Assembly: GCF_001425625.1 (NCBI RefSeq)
Contig: NZ_LMCP01000034.1
Coordinates: forward strand, 204,551-268,550
DNA length: 64,000 bases
Direction of reading: 5' to 3'
From: Mesorhizobium sp. Root102
Lineage (GTDB): Bacteria; Pseudomonadota; Alphaproteobacteria; Rhizobiales; Rhizobiaceae
Positions 1 through 6,892 of this stretch are shown one piece after another (positions within the stretch are counted from its first letter, which is position 1; the number at the start of each line of letters is the position of its first letter). The translations under genes were made by a program, and so were the position numbers. The notes below the pieces were generated by a model, which saw nothing but the letters and a program-made list of their open reading frames with translations, was not told the DNA's origin and ran no database searches.

Positions 1-129
1 ATCGGCCCGGACTATTTCCGCGAGATATTCGCCATGTTCCACGCCGCCGGCGGTCCGCCGGACAAGGCCAAGATGATGGACATCATGCGCCGCCACGGGC
101 TGACGCCGGCAGCGCCGCCACCAAGCTGA
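1..129 (+). CDS. C-terminal end of a cupin-like protein (partial)
   Basis: The frame is open from the left edge and ends at TGA 127-129, giving 42 residues. The tail contains YFREIFAMF and later MRRHGLTPA, which resembles the C-terminus of small cupin-fold proteins of rhizobia. The cupin barrel itself lies outside the window, so the assignment rests on tail similarity only. The function cannot be judged from this piece. Confidence 0.45.
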   Translation: MGPDYFREIFAMFHAAGGPPDKAKMMDIMRRHGLTPAAPPPS

Positions 130-150
130 AGTCGGTCGAAGAGGCGCTGG

Positions 151-573
151 TCACTCGCCGCAAGCGGTGAAGGTGGTGCCCGGGTTCCAGTCCTTGAAGG
201 CGATGGTCTGGCCTTCGACCGAGACGGTCTTGTGCTTCGTGCTGCCGTCCGGCTGCTTTTCGCTGCTGGTGCCTTTGCCGGTCAGCGCATTGTACTCGCA
301 GGCGCTTTCGGCATTCTCCTCCATATAGTCATAATGGTCATAGGCAAAGCCGGCGGCGATGAAGGCATCGTTGCGCCAGGCGATGGTCAGCGTCATGTCG
401 GTCCGTTCGCTGCCGATCCGCATCGCCGGCTGGTAGAGTTTGATCGAGCGGTTGGGCAGCATCGTCAGTTCCGGCTCGGTGTCGGAGTTCTCGTTGCCCG
501 GGCGGTCGTAGTTGTTCCATTCGCCGAGGATCTGCCCGTGCACGATTTCAACGGGCTTGAGGTAATTGTGCTC
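151..573 (-). pseudogene. 5'-truncated hypothetical protein remnant
   Basis: An open frame of about 140 codons ends at 151. It has no ATG: it is preceded directly by an in-frame TAG at 574-576, and the only usable start is GTG 543, which falls inside what looks like continuous coding sequence (EHNYLKPVEIVHGQ). The protein has acidic and aromatic residues (EWNNYDRPGNENSD) and two cysteines. I do not recognise the family. The absent N-terminus, with no signal peptide, suggests the 3' half of an older secreted or lipoprotein gene. Translation from GTG 543 as a 130-residue protein is the alternative. The 220 bases upstream show no further coding signal. Confidence 0.4.
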
Positions 574-797
574 CTATTCCGAGATTTTCTACAGCGGGGC
601 CGGGAGAAAAATGTTCGGGTCGAGGGACAGAGGGGAGCGCGAAGGAACGCCGTACGCGCCCGACAAGTTTGCTGCCGGAAACTGACAGCGACTCGTGCCA
701 TTCTGGTCGATGACGATGGGCATGATGCCGGAGGCAGGATGACAGTGAAAACAGAGGACATGATGGCGCGAGCGACACCGAACAGGCAGGCCAACTG

Positions 798-1397
798 ATG
801 GCGCCGGTCAAAGTCGATCCCGAGAAGGTCCGCGAGTTCCCGGATGCCGCCAGCTTCCACGCCTGGCTCGGCAAGCACCACGCCACGGAAAGCGAAGTGT
901 GGATCAAGGTGCACAAGGTGGGGTCGGGACTGAAGTCGATCACGCCCAAGGAAGCCATCGACGTGGTGTTGTGCTTCGGCTGGATCGATGCGGTGCGCAA
1001 GGGGCTGGACGAGAAGAGTTTCCTGCAGCGCTACACGCCGCGCGGCAGGAAGAGTATCTGGAGCCTGATCAACATCGACAATGTCTCGCGGCTGGTCGAG
1101 GAGGGCCGCATGACCGAACATGGGCTGAAACAGGTCGAGGCGGCCAAGGCCGACGGACGCTGGGCGCGCGCCTATGGCAGCGGCAAGGAGATGAAAATCC
1201 CCGATGATTTGCAAGCGGCCATCGACGCCGAGCCGGCAGCGAAGGCGATGCTGGCAAAGCTCAGCGCGCAGAACCGCTTCGCGCTCGCCTTCCGCACCCA
1301 CAACATGAAGACCGAGGCAGGGCGCAAGAAGAAGATCGAGACTTTTGTGGCGATGCTGAAGCGCGGCGAGACGATCCATCCGCAGGGCAGGAAGTAA
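798..1397 (+). CDS. YdeI/OmpD-associated family protein
   Basis: This 199-residue cytoplasmic protein starts at ATG 798. Its N-terminal half carries the pattern of the YdeI (bacteriocin-protection) family: a WIKVHKVGSG stretch near residue 35, then VLCFGWIDAVRKGLDE and YTPRGRKSIWS. The basic C-terminus (GRKKKIETFVAMLKRGE) is also typical. The family is widespread in soil bacteria and its biochemical role is unknown; E. coli YdeI was linked to peptide-stress tolerance. It converges with the GST gene downstream, whose stop lies 5 bases away, so the two are separately transcribed. Length matches the family norm. Confidence 0.85.
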   Translation: MAPVKVDPEKVREFPDAASFHAWLGKHHATESEVWIKVHKVGSGLKSITPKEAIDVVLCFGWIDAVRKGLDEKSFLQRYTPRGRKSIWSLINIDNVSRLVEEGRMTEHGLKQVEAAKADGRWARAYGSGKEMKIPDDLQAAIDAEPAAKAMLAKLSAQNRFALAFRTHNMKTEAGRKKKIETFVAMLKRGETIHPQGRK

Positions 1398-1402
1398 GCC
1401 CC

Positions 1403-2032
1403 TCAGGCGCCCGAGTGCGGATCGATGCTGTAGGGGTGCACGGGATAGCCGGGACCGATGGCATCGCGCACGCGGTGGATCCACGCCATGAGTGCCGGGC
1501 AATCCGTCAGTGAGAAGCCACAATCCTCGGCGCGATGGCTGTAGGCATAGACGGCGATGTCCGCGATCGTGATGTCGTTTCCAACGAGAAACGGGGTGTC
1601 GCCAAGGCTGCGGTTGAGTGCGGCGAGGGTGCGGACTCCAGCTTCGCGTTTGCCCGCAACCATGCCCTGGTTGCGCTCGAGCCGTCCGGTCAAGGTCCAG
1701 AAGCGCAGCGAGCCGATGACCGGCTCGACATTGTATTGTTCGAAGAACAGCCACTGCATGATTTTGGCGCACCGATAGCGGTCCGCCGGCAGAAAGGGCG
1801 TTCCTTCAGCAAGGTAGGTGAGGATCGCATTGGATTCGGCGATGGCGCTGCCGTCTTCGAGCTGAAGCACGGGAACCGCACCGGCCGGGTTGAGAGCAAG
1901 GAAGGCGTCGGTGCGGCTCTCGCCCTCGAAAATCGAGACGAGACGACTGTCATGGGAGATGTCGAGCAGCCCCAGGAGGACCCGGACTTTCCAGCCATTT
2001 TGCGATGGCAAATAGTCGTGGAGCGTGAGCAT
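1403..2032 (-). CDS. Glutathione S-transferase family protein
   Basis: This 209-residue protein has an N-terminal thioredoxin-like GST domain: MLTLHDYLPSQNGWKVR, then NPAGAVPVLQLEDG with the cis-Pro of the glutathione site, then the AESNAILTYLAEG element that binds the gamma-glutamyl part. The helical C-terminal domain contains the N-capping motif region (VGNDITIADIAVYAY). It should act in the cytoplasm on electrophiles or peroxides, but the substrate cannot be read from sequence. It is the first of three GST genes within 12 kb. It stands alone and converges with the YdeI-like gene. Confidence 0.9.
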   Translation of the reverse strand: MLTLHDYLPSQNGWKVRVLLGLLDISHDSRLVSIFEGESRTDAFLALNPAGAVPVLQLEDGSAIAESNAILTYLAEGTPFLPADRYRCAKIMQWLFFEQYNVEPVIGSLRFWTLTGRLERNQGMVAGKREAGVRTLAALNRSLGDTPFLVGNDITIADIAVYAYSHRAEDCGFSLTDCPALMAWIHRVRDAIGPGYPVHPYSIDPHSGA

Positions 2033-2193
2033 GGCTTCTCCTTCTGCGGCGAGGGGCTAGCGTTTCGCATGCGGCCCCGCCACCCGCCACCCGATTCCTG
2101 CGTCAGTGCGAAGACCGAAGCCGGCCGCAAGTTTTGAATCGTCGAACCGCTGTAAGCGTTTGTTTTACGCAGGTCCTGGAACTGCGTGGCCAA

Positions 2194-2231
2194 GAAAAAA
2201 ACCGCCCTCGCTTTCGAGTGGCGGCCTTTTC
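2194..2231 (-). terminator. Rho-independent terminator for the small secreted protein gene
   Basis: On the minus strand, arms CCGCC..CTCG and CGAG..GCGG enclose a short AAAG loop and are followed by seven Ts (plus-strand A run at 2194-2200). It lies about 50 bases past the stop codon at 2282. The plus strand also has a short T tract after the stem, so weak bidirectional activity is possible. Confidence 0.75.
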
Positions 2232-2281
2232 CCGGGAGGATATCAAGAGAGAGTCAGAGCCAGACGGTTGACGGCTGTTGT

Positions 2282-2593
2282 TCACTGGTTCAGATCGACC
2301 GGTGTCACTCCAAGAAGCTTCAGGGCGTTGGCGAAGGTCCTGATACCTTGTGCCTGCTTGCGCTCGGCACAAAGCCGGTTTGCCTTGTCCTGGAGCGCGG
2401 TTGCCTCGGCGATCTCCCTGGCATCGGCTCCGGGTTCGGCTTTCGCTTGAATGACCCCGTCGAGTTGAAGACCGAGCCGGCTGCAATATTCGCTTCGGGT
2501 AACCGCCGCTTCCGCACCCGATTGCGCGACCGCAAGCATGGCGAGCGAAATGCCTGTCAGGGCAGCCATCCATCCGGTCGAACGTCGTTGCAT
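2282..2593 (-). CDS. Small secreted hypothetical protein
   Basis: The protein has 103 residues. ATG 2593 is chosen because it gives a classical signal peptide (MQRRSTGWMAALTGISLA, cleavage near AEAA). An earlier in-frame ATG would add a non-membrane extension that runs through repetitive DNA. The mature part is short and helical, with two cysteines (EYCSRLGLQL and NRLCAERKQ) that could form a disulfide in the periplasm. No family is recognised. A good terminator follows the gene. A 55-base element shared with the NRPS promoter region lies about 65 bases upstream of the start. Confidence 0.65.
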   Translation of the reverse strand: MQRRSTGWMAALTGISLAMLAVAQSGAEAAVTRSEYCSRLGLQLDGVIQAKAEPGADAREIAEATALQDKANRLCAERKQAQGIRTFANALKLLGVTPVDLNQ

Positions 2594-2659
2594 GTTTGCG
2601 GACCATCTCTTTGCGTTGTGCCGCAGCGCTTCGGCCACCGCGGGGATGGTTATGACAGG

Positions 2660-2714
2660 CGATGTTTTCGCCAGTTTTTCCGGAGTGTTGAATCTTGTTT
2701 CTGGAGTGTGTCTG
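2660..2714 (-). repeat. Copy 1 of a 55-base element shared with 25193-25249
   Basis: Reading the minus strand, both copies contain TTCAACA, then CGGAAAAACTGGCGAAAA, and an upstream CAGACACACT..AGAAACAA block, with only a few substitutions. Both lie just upstream of a minus-strand gene. The element may be a mobile intergenic repeat carrying a promoter or a shared regulatory site. Confidence 0.7.
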
Positions 2715-2721
2715 GCGGTGA

Positions 2722-2908
2722 AGCTGCCAATCTCCCACGTTGTGGGGGAGATGCCCGGCAGGGCAGAGGGGGGCGCCAAGGATCACCAAGTTCGTTGGTA
2801 TCGCGACAGTTGCAAATGCTTCGGCCTAGATCGATGGATTGAGACGCCAGCGGGACAGCGCCCCCCTCTGGCCTACCGGCATCTCCCCACGAGGGGGAGA
2901 TCGGCTGT
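2722..2908. repeat. Palindromic intergenic mosaic repeat (RIME-like), copy A
   Basis: Two inverted arms face each other: GCTGCCAATCTCCCACG followed by GGGGGAGATGCCCGGCAGG and GCAGAGGGGGGCGC at the left, and GCGCCCCCCTCTGGCC with ATCTCCCCACGAGGGGGAGA at the right. Each arm is itself a hairpin. The same arms recur at 16601, 58163 and, reduced, at 18651 and 62198. Rhizobial RIME elements have this general architecture; the exact family is not assigned here. Confidence 0.8.
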
Positions 2909-2998
2909 ATGCGGCGCTTGCGCCTCTTCCTTTGCAGCCATCCTTCGCGTAAGGCGCCGGGCAAATCCTTTCATCGCAGGCTCAGCCCCGGAAACCGC

Positions 2999-4621
2999 AT
3001 GATCAGACTTGAAAGCATCAGCAAGCAGAACGGCCGTCAGCTTGTCTTCATCGAAGCGTCGGCGGCCCTGCAGAAGGGCGAGAAGGTCGGCCTTGTCGGG
3101 CCGAACGGCGCCGGCAAGACGACGCTGTTTCGCATGATCACAGGCCAGGAGCAGCCCGACGAGGGTCAGGTGCAGGTCGATCGTGGCGTCACCATCGGCT
3201 ATTTCAGCCAGGATGTCGGCGACATGGAAGGCCACAGCGCTGTCGCCGAAGTGATGAACGGCGCCGGTCCGGTCTCCGAAGTCGCGGCTGAAATGGCAGC
3301 ACTCGAGGCGGCCATGGCCGATCCCGATCAGGCCGACCAGATGGATGAGATCATCGAAAAATATGGCGAGGCGCAGCACCGCTTCGAGGAGCTCGACGGC
3401 TACGCGCTCGATGGCCGTGCGCGGGAAGTGCTCGATGGCCTGGGTTTCAGCCAGGAGATGATGGACGGCGATGTCGGCAAGCTCTCCGGCGGCTGGAAGA
3501 TGCGCGTGGCGCTGGCGCGCATCCTTTTGATGCGCCCCGACGCCATGCTGCTCGACGAGCCGAGCAACCATCTCGACCTGGAAAGCCTGATCTGGCTAGA
3601 ATCCTTCCTGAAGGATTATGACGGCGCGCTCTTGATGACCTCGCATGACCGCGAGTTCATGAACCGCATCGTCAACAAGGTGGTCGAGATCGATGGCGGT
3701 TCGCTGACCGCCTATTCGGGAAACTACGAATTCTACCAGCAGCAGCGGGCTATCGCCGACAAGCAGCAGCAGGCGCAGTTCGAGCGCCAGCAGGCGATGC
3801 TGGCCAAGGAGATCGCCTTCATCGAGCGCTTCAAGGCGCGCGCCTCGCATGCCGCCCAGGTGCAGAGCCGGGTGAAGAAGCTGGACAAGATCGACCGCGT
3901 CGAGCCGCCCAAGCGCCGACAGACCGTTTCCTTCGACTTCCAACCGGCGCCGCGCTGCGGCGAGGATGTCGTCACGCTGAAGAACGTCCACAAGGGTTAC
4001 GGCAGCCGCTCCATCTATGAGGGGCTCGACTTCCAGGTCCGCCGCCGCGAGCGCTGGTGCATCATGGGCGTCAATGGCGCCGGCAAGTCGACGCTCTTGA
4101 AGCTGGTCGCCGGCGCTTCCGATCCCGACACCGGCACGGTCGCGCGCGGGCCCAGCGTGAAGATGGGCTACTTCGCCCAGCACGCCATGGAAGTGCTGGA
4201 AGGCGAGCGCACCGTGTTCCAGACGCTGGAAGATGCATTCCCCCAGGCTGGCCAGGCGCCGCTCAGGGCACTTGCCGGCTGCTTCGGCTTTTCCGGCGAA
4301 GAGATCGAGAAGAAGTGCCGCGTGCTGTCAGGCGGCGAGAAGGCGCGGCTGGTGATGGCGCTGATGCTGTTCGACCCGCCCAATCTGCTGGTGCTGGACG
4401 AGCCGACCAACCATCTCGACATCGCCACCAAGGAGATGCTGATCACCGCACTCTCGCAGTATGAAGGCACCATGCTGTTCGTCTCGCACGATCGGCATTT
4501 TCTGGCAGCCCTTTCCAACCGCGTGCTGGAGTTGACGCCCGAAGGCATCCACACCTATGGCGGCGGCTATACGGAATATGTCGAGCGCACCGGGCAGGAA
4601 GCGCCGGGGTTGAGGAGCTAG
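2999..4621 (+). CDS. ABC-F family ATP-binding protein
   Basis: This 540-residue soluble protein has two ATPase cassettes and no membrane segments, the ABC-F layout. The first cassette has Walker A GPNGAGKTT near residue 35, signature LSGGWKMRVALAR and Walker B LLDEPSNHLD. The second has GVNGAGKST, LSGGEKARLVMAL and LDEPTNHLD. The linker between them is charged and helical (FERQQAMLAKEIAFIERF), as in ribosome-binding family members. ABC-F proteins act on translating ribosomes, in translation control or antibiotic protection; the Uup/YbiT-like subgroup is the likely one. ATG 2999 is chosen because MIRLESISKQ is the canonical N-terminus, and longer starts run into the palindromic repeat. Confidence 0.9.
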   Translation: MIRLESISKQNGRQLVFIEASAALQKGEKVGLVGPNGAGKTTLFRMITGQEQPDEGQVQVDRGVTIGYFSQDVGDMEGHSAVAEVMNGAGPVSEVAAEMAALEAAMADPDQADQMDEIIEKYGEAQHRFEELDGYALDGRAREVLDGLGFSQEMMDGDVGKLSGGWKMRVALARILLMRPDAMLLDEPSNHLDLESLIWLESFLKDYDGALLMTSHDREFMNRIVNKVVEIDGGSLTAYSGNYEFYQQQRAIADKQQQAQFERQQAMLAKEIAFIERFKARASHAAQVQSRVKKLDKIDRVEPPKRRQTVSFDFQPAPRCGEDVVTLKNVHKGYGSRSIYEGLDFQVRRRERWCIMGVNGAGKSTLLKLVAGASDPDTGTVARGPSVKMGYFAQHAMEVLEGERTVFQTLEDAFPQAGQAPLRALAGCFGFSGEEIEKKCRVLSGGEKARLVMALMLFDPPNLLVLDEPTNHLDIATKEMLITALSQYEGTMLFVSHDRHFLAALSNRVLELTPEGIHTYGGGYTEYVERTGQEAPGLRS

Positions 4622-4739
4622 GGACACGGCGGCTATCGACCCACGACGTTCATACGGTCGGTGTCCAGGCCTAGGAGCGATCTGCTTGTGGGAAGAAGAG
4701 TTCTGTGTACTCTCCACCATGCTTAGGAAAGGCTTCGGG

Positions 4740-5093
4740 ATGAGAATTGCCATGTCCGTCGCATTGGCCGCGACAGTTGCCGGATGCGCGACCTCTCCGG
4801 TCGACTATGGAGCGTCGCTTTCGCAGCAGGACCAGAAATGGGCGTCGCCGCAATGCCAGCAAGCCCGGGCGGCGGCTTCGGACTACGACGCTCGCGAAAA
4901 GCAGCACCCGGGTTGGGCATTCGTCGCGCTTGGCCCGTACGGGTTGGGGATCCTGGCGGCCGTCAAGGAGCACGAGCAGAAGCAACGAAAATTGGTCGCG
5001 CGCGAGGTGCACCTGCAATGCTCGAGCCTTCCGCTGCCGAAGGAACTGCAGGGCGACTTGAACCCTGCGAGCGAAAATCAGAAATATCCATAG
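4740..5093 (+). CDS. Small predicted lipoprotein
   Basis: The protein has 117 residues. Starting at ATG 4740 gives a short lipoprotein signal MRIAMSVALAATVAGC with a good lipobox (VAGC), so the mature protein would be lipid-anchored at the conserved Cys. The mature region has an Ala- and Gln-rich segment (QCQQARAAASDYDARE), a short hydrophobic stretch (WAFVALGPYGLGILAAV) and a charged helical tail with a second cysteine pair. No family is recognised. It follows the ABC-F gene by about 120 bases on the same strand but has no obvious functional link. Confidence 0.7.
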   Translation: MRIAMSVALAATVAGCATSPVDYGASLSQQDQKWASPQCQQARAAASDYDAREKQHPGWAFVALGPYGLGILAAVKEHEQKQRKLVAREVHLQCSSLPLPKELQGDLNPASENQKYP

Positions 5094-5156
5094 TTGCGAC
5101 TGCCTCCTTCGCGATCAAGCGGAGGCGCCGGCGAAGGGCTCTGAGAAAGGCCCGCA

Positions 5157-5810
5157 TCAGCCGGCCGGTTGGCTGCCGGCGTTAACCGCCAATTGCGCGT
5201 CAAAGGCACGCTTGTAGGCGGGCCGCGCTTCGCCGCGAGCGACATAGGCGGAGAGGTTCGGATAGTCGTCCAGAATACCCGACGCTCTCAGCCTGAGCAG
5301 CACCGACACCATCATCAGGTCGCCGGCGCTGAAGGCCCCATCGAGCCAGTCGGCATCGCCAAGGCGACGGGAAAGTTGGCCCAGCCGGTTACGGACGCGA
5401 TCCTGAACGAGAGGCATGCGTTGCGCGGACCAGGACTTGTCGGCCTCATGGATCCTGGCGGTTGCGAGCTCAAGGATCGACGGCTCCACCGTGCTGAGCG
5501 CGGCGAACATCCATGTGATCGCACGCGCCCGGGCATTCGCATCGTCTGGCAACAGGCCGGTATGGTGCCCCGCGATATGGAACACGATCGCCCCCGTCTC
5601 GAACAAGCCGAGATCGCCTTCTTCGTAGGTCGGAATCTGCCCGAAAGGATGAAGTGCCAGATGTGCGGGTTCCTTCATCGCCCTGAACGAAACAAGACGA
5701 ACCTCGTAGGATTGGCCCACTTCTTCCAGCGCCCAGCGAACGCGCGTGTCACGCGCCAGTCCCTTGCCGCCGTCGGGCGACCGTTCAAAGGCTGTGATGG
5801 TGGGGATCAT
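5157..5810 (-). CDS. Glutathione S-transferase family protein
   Basis: The 217-residue protein starts at ATG 5810 (MIPTITAFERSPDGGKGLA). The N-terminal thioredoxin-like fold has RVRWALEEVGQSYEVR, HPFGQIPTYEEGDLGLFETGA and the following helix. The C-terminal helical domain includes DWLDGAFSAGDLMMVSVL. It is clearly paralogous to the GST at 12818-13465, sharing TRVRWALEE, PFGQ and the FESGAI/FETGAI element. Both lack an obvious catalytic Ser or Cys at the usual N-terminal position, so they belong to the divergent bacterial GST groups. The gene stands alone. Confidence 0.88.
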   Translation of the reverse strand: MIPTITAFERSPDGGKGLARDTRVRWALEEVGQSYEVRLVSFRAMKEPAHLALHPFGQIPTYEEGDLGLFETGAIVFHIAGHHTGLLPDDANARARAITWMFAALSTVEPSILELATARIHEADKSWSAQRMPLVQDRVRNRLGQLSRRLGDADWLDGAFSAGDLMMVSVLLRLRASGILDDYPNLSAYVARGEARPAYKRAFDAQLAVNAGSQPAG

Positions 5811-5948
5811 TGGAAGGCTCCGGGGTTGTCTGGTGTCCAGTTCTTGCGTTTGCATCCAAAGGACGAACGACCGGCAACATTCCCGACACCTATCTCATTT
5901 TTTGGCGATTGGATTCGCGGTTTGGACTGGCTGAGTGCATCCTCGGTG

Positions 5949-6572
5949 CTAGCGCAGCAGGCCTTCCGCCTCGAATGTGTCCCAGCCTTCCAGCTTTGGC
6001 CGTGGAGCGTCATCCTTGCGCGAATTGCGGGTAATGCGAACCTTGCCTTCCCGCTTTCCTGCTCGCGTCAGAGCGGCCTTGCCGGCCCCGCGCCGTCTGT
6101 TCTCAGTGACTTCCCGCGCATCCTCTTCTCTCCAGCCTGTCGCCAGGTCACGATCGAGAATGTCCTCGATGTGCCGTGGATCGAAGACATGGAAGGTTAC
6201 GGCCTTGGAGCGCCCGCGCATCTTCACGGTGCGCGTGCCGACGCTTTTCAGGCGGCCATCCTTGAGCCACTTGTGACGCTCGCGGGAGGAGATCGCGAGA
6301 ATGTCCTCTGCCTCTCGCGGAAGCACGGCCAGCGCTTCAATCCCGTCCAGTGTCCGAGAGATGGTTGCCGACGCGGCCTGGAACGCATCCGCATCGGTTT
6401 GCACCATGCGCAAAACGAAGCGGCCCGTCTCAGCCTTGGCAAACTTCCTCACCGCCCATGGCAGGCGGGCTCGAACTTCACGCTCGATCCCTTTCAAGCG
6501 CAAGGCGGAGCCAAGCGTCGCCGATGGCGGTAGTGGCCATTCGGCAACCAATGACGGGGTAGCTGTGCTCAT
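5949..6572 (-). CDS. Hypothetical protein with basic C-terminus
   Basis: The protein has 207 residues from ATG 6572 (MSTATPSLVAEWPL). It is unrecognised. It is Arg- and Lys-rich in the second half (RRRGAGKAALTRAGKREGKVR) and contains an alpha-helical ERHKWLKDGRL-SVG-RTVKMRGR segment that could be a DNA-binding helix-turn-helix. No signal peptide or membrane segment is seen. A perfect tandem repeat of a 22-base unit lies immediately upstream of the start and could be its operator. A nucleic-acid binding role is inference from charge only. Confidence 0.55.
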   Translation of the reverse strand: MSTATPSLVAEWPLPPSATLGSALRLKGIEREVRARLPWAVRKFAKAETGRFVLRMVQTDADAFQAASATISRTLDGIEALAVLPREAEDILAISSRERHKWLKDGRLKSVGTRTVKMRGRSKAVTFHVFDPRHIEDILDRDLATGWREEDAREVTENRRRGAGKAALTRAGKREGKVRITRNSRKDDAPRPKLEGWDTFEAEGLLR

Positions 6573-6578
6573 GCCTCG

Positions 6579-6622
6579 CCCGAACCTGCCGTTAGGGACA
6601 CCCGAACCTGCCGTTAGGGACA
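6579..6622. repeat. Two perfect tandem copies of a 22-base unit
   Basis: The unit CCCGAACCTGCCGTTAGGGACA occurs at 6579-6600 and again at 6601-6622 with no mismatch. It sits 6 bases upstream of the minus-strand start codon at 6572. Spacing of 22 bases is two helical turns, so two proteins bound here would lie on the same DNA face. Confidence 0.9.
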
Positions 6623-6892
6623 ATTGCCGCGACGATGCCGCTCAGGATATTCCAAAAGGAACCGCGCTGCTTGTCCGCCATATACCATTTCGCTCATCAA
6701 GGGCCTCGTGAAACGATGGATCCCACAACGGAAATCAGGCTTGAAGGGTTCCTTTAGCACGGGGATCGCGAAGAGGGACGATTCCGTCGCCAGATTCGTC
6801 CATTCTCGGTTCACGGAGCCATCGCGACGCTGCCTTTGCTGCTTCGTCCTAGTCAGGGCAGCGTCATCGGCAACGACATCGGGTAGGGGCCA

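Noticed and set aside
544..797. Possible gene in the 250 bases before the YdeI-like gene
   Set aside because: Several frames are open, but none has a good start, a family match or a sensible composition.
5169..6533. A 454-codon open frame on the plus strand
   Set aside because: It overlaps the GST and the basic hypothetical gene on the other strand and has no recognisable domain or ribosome-binding site.
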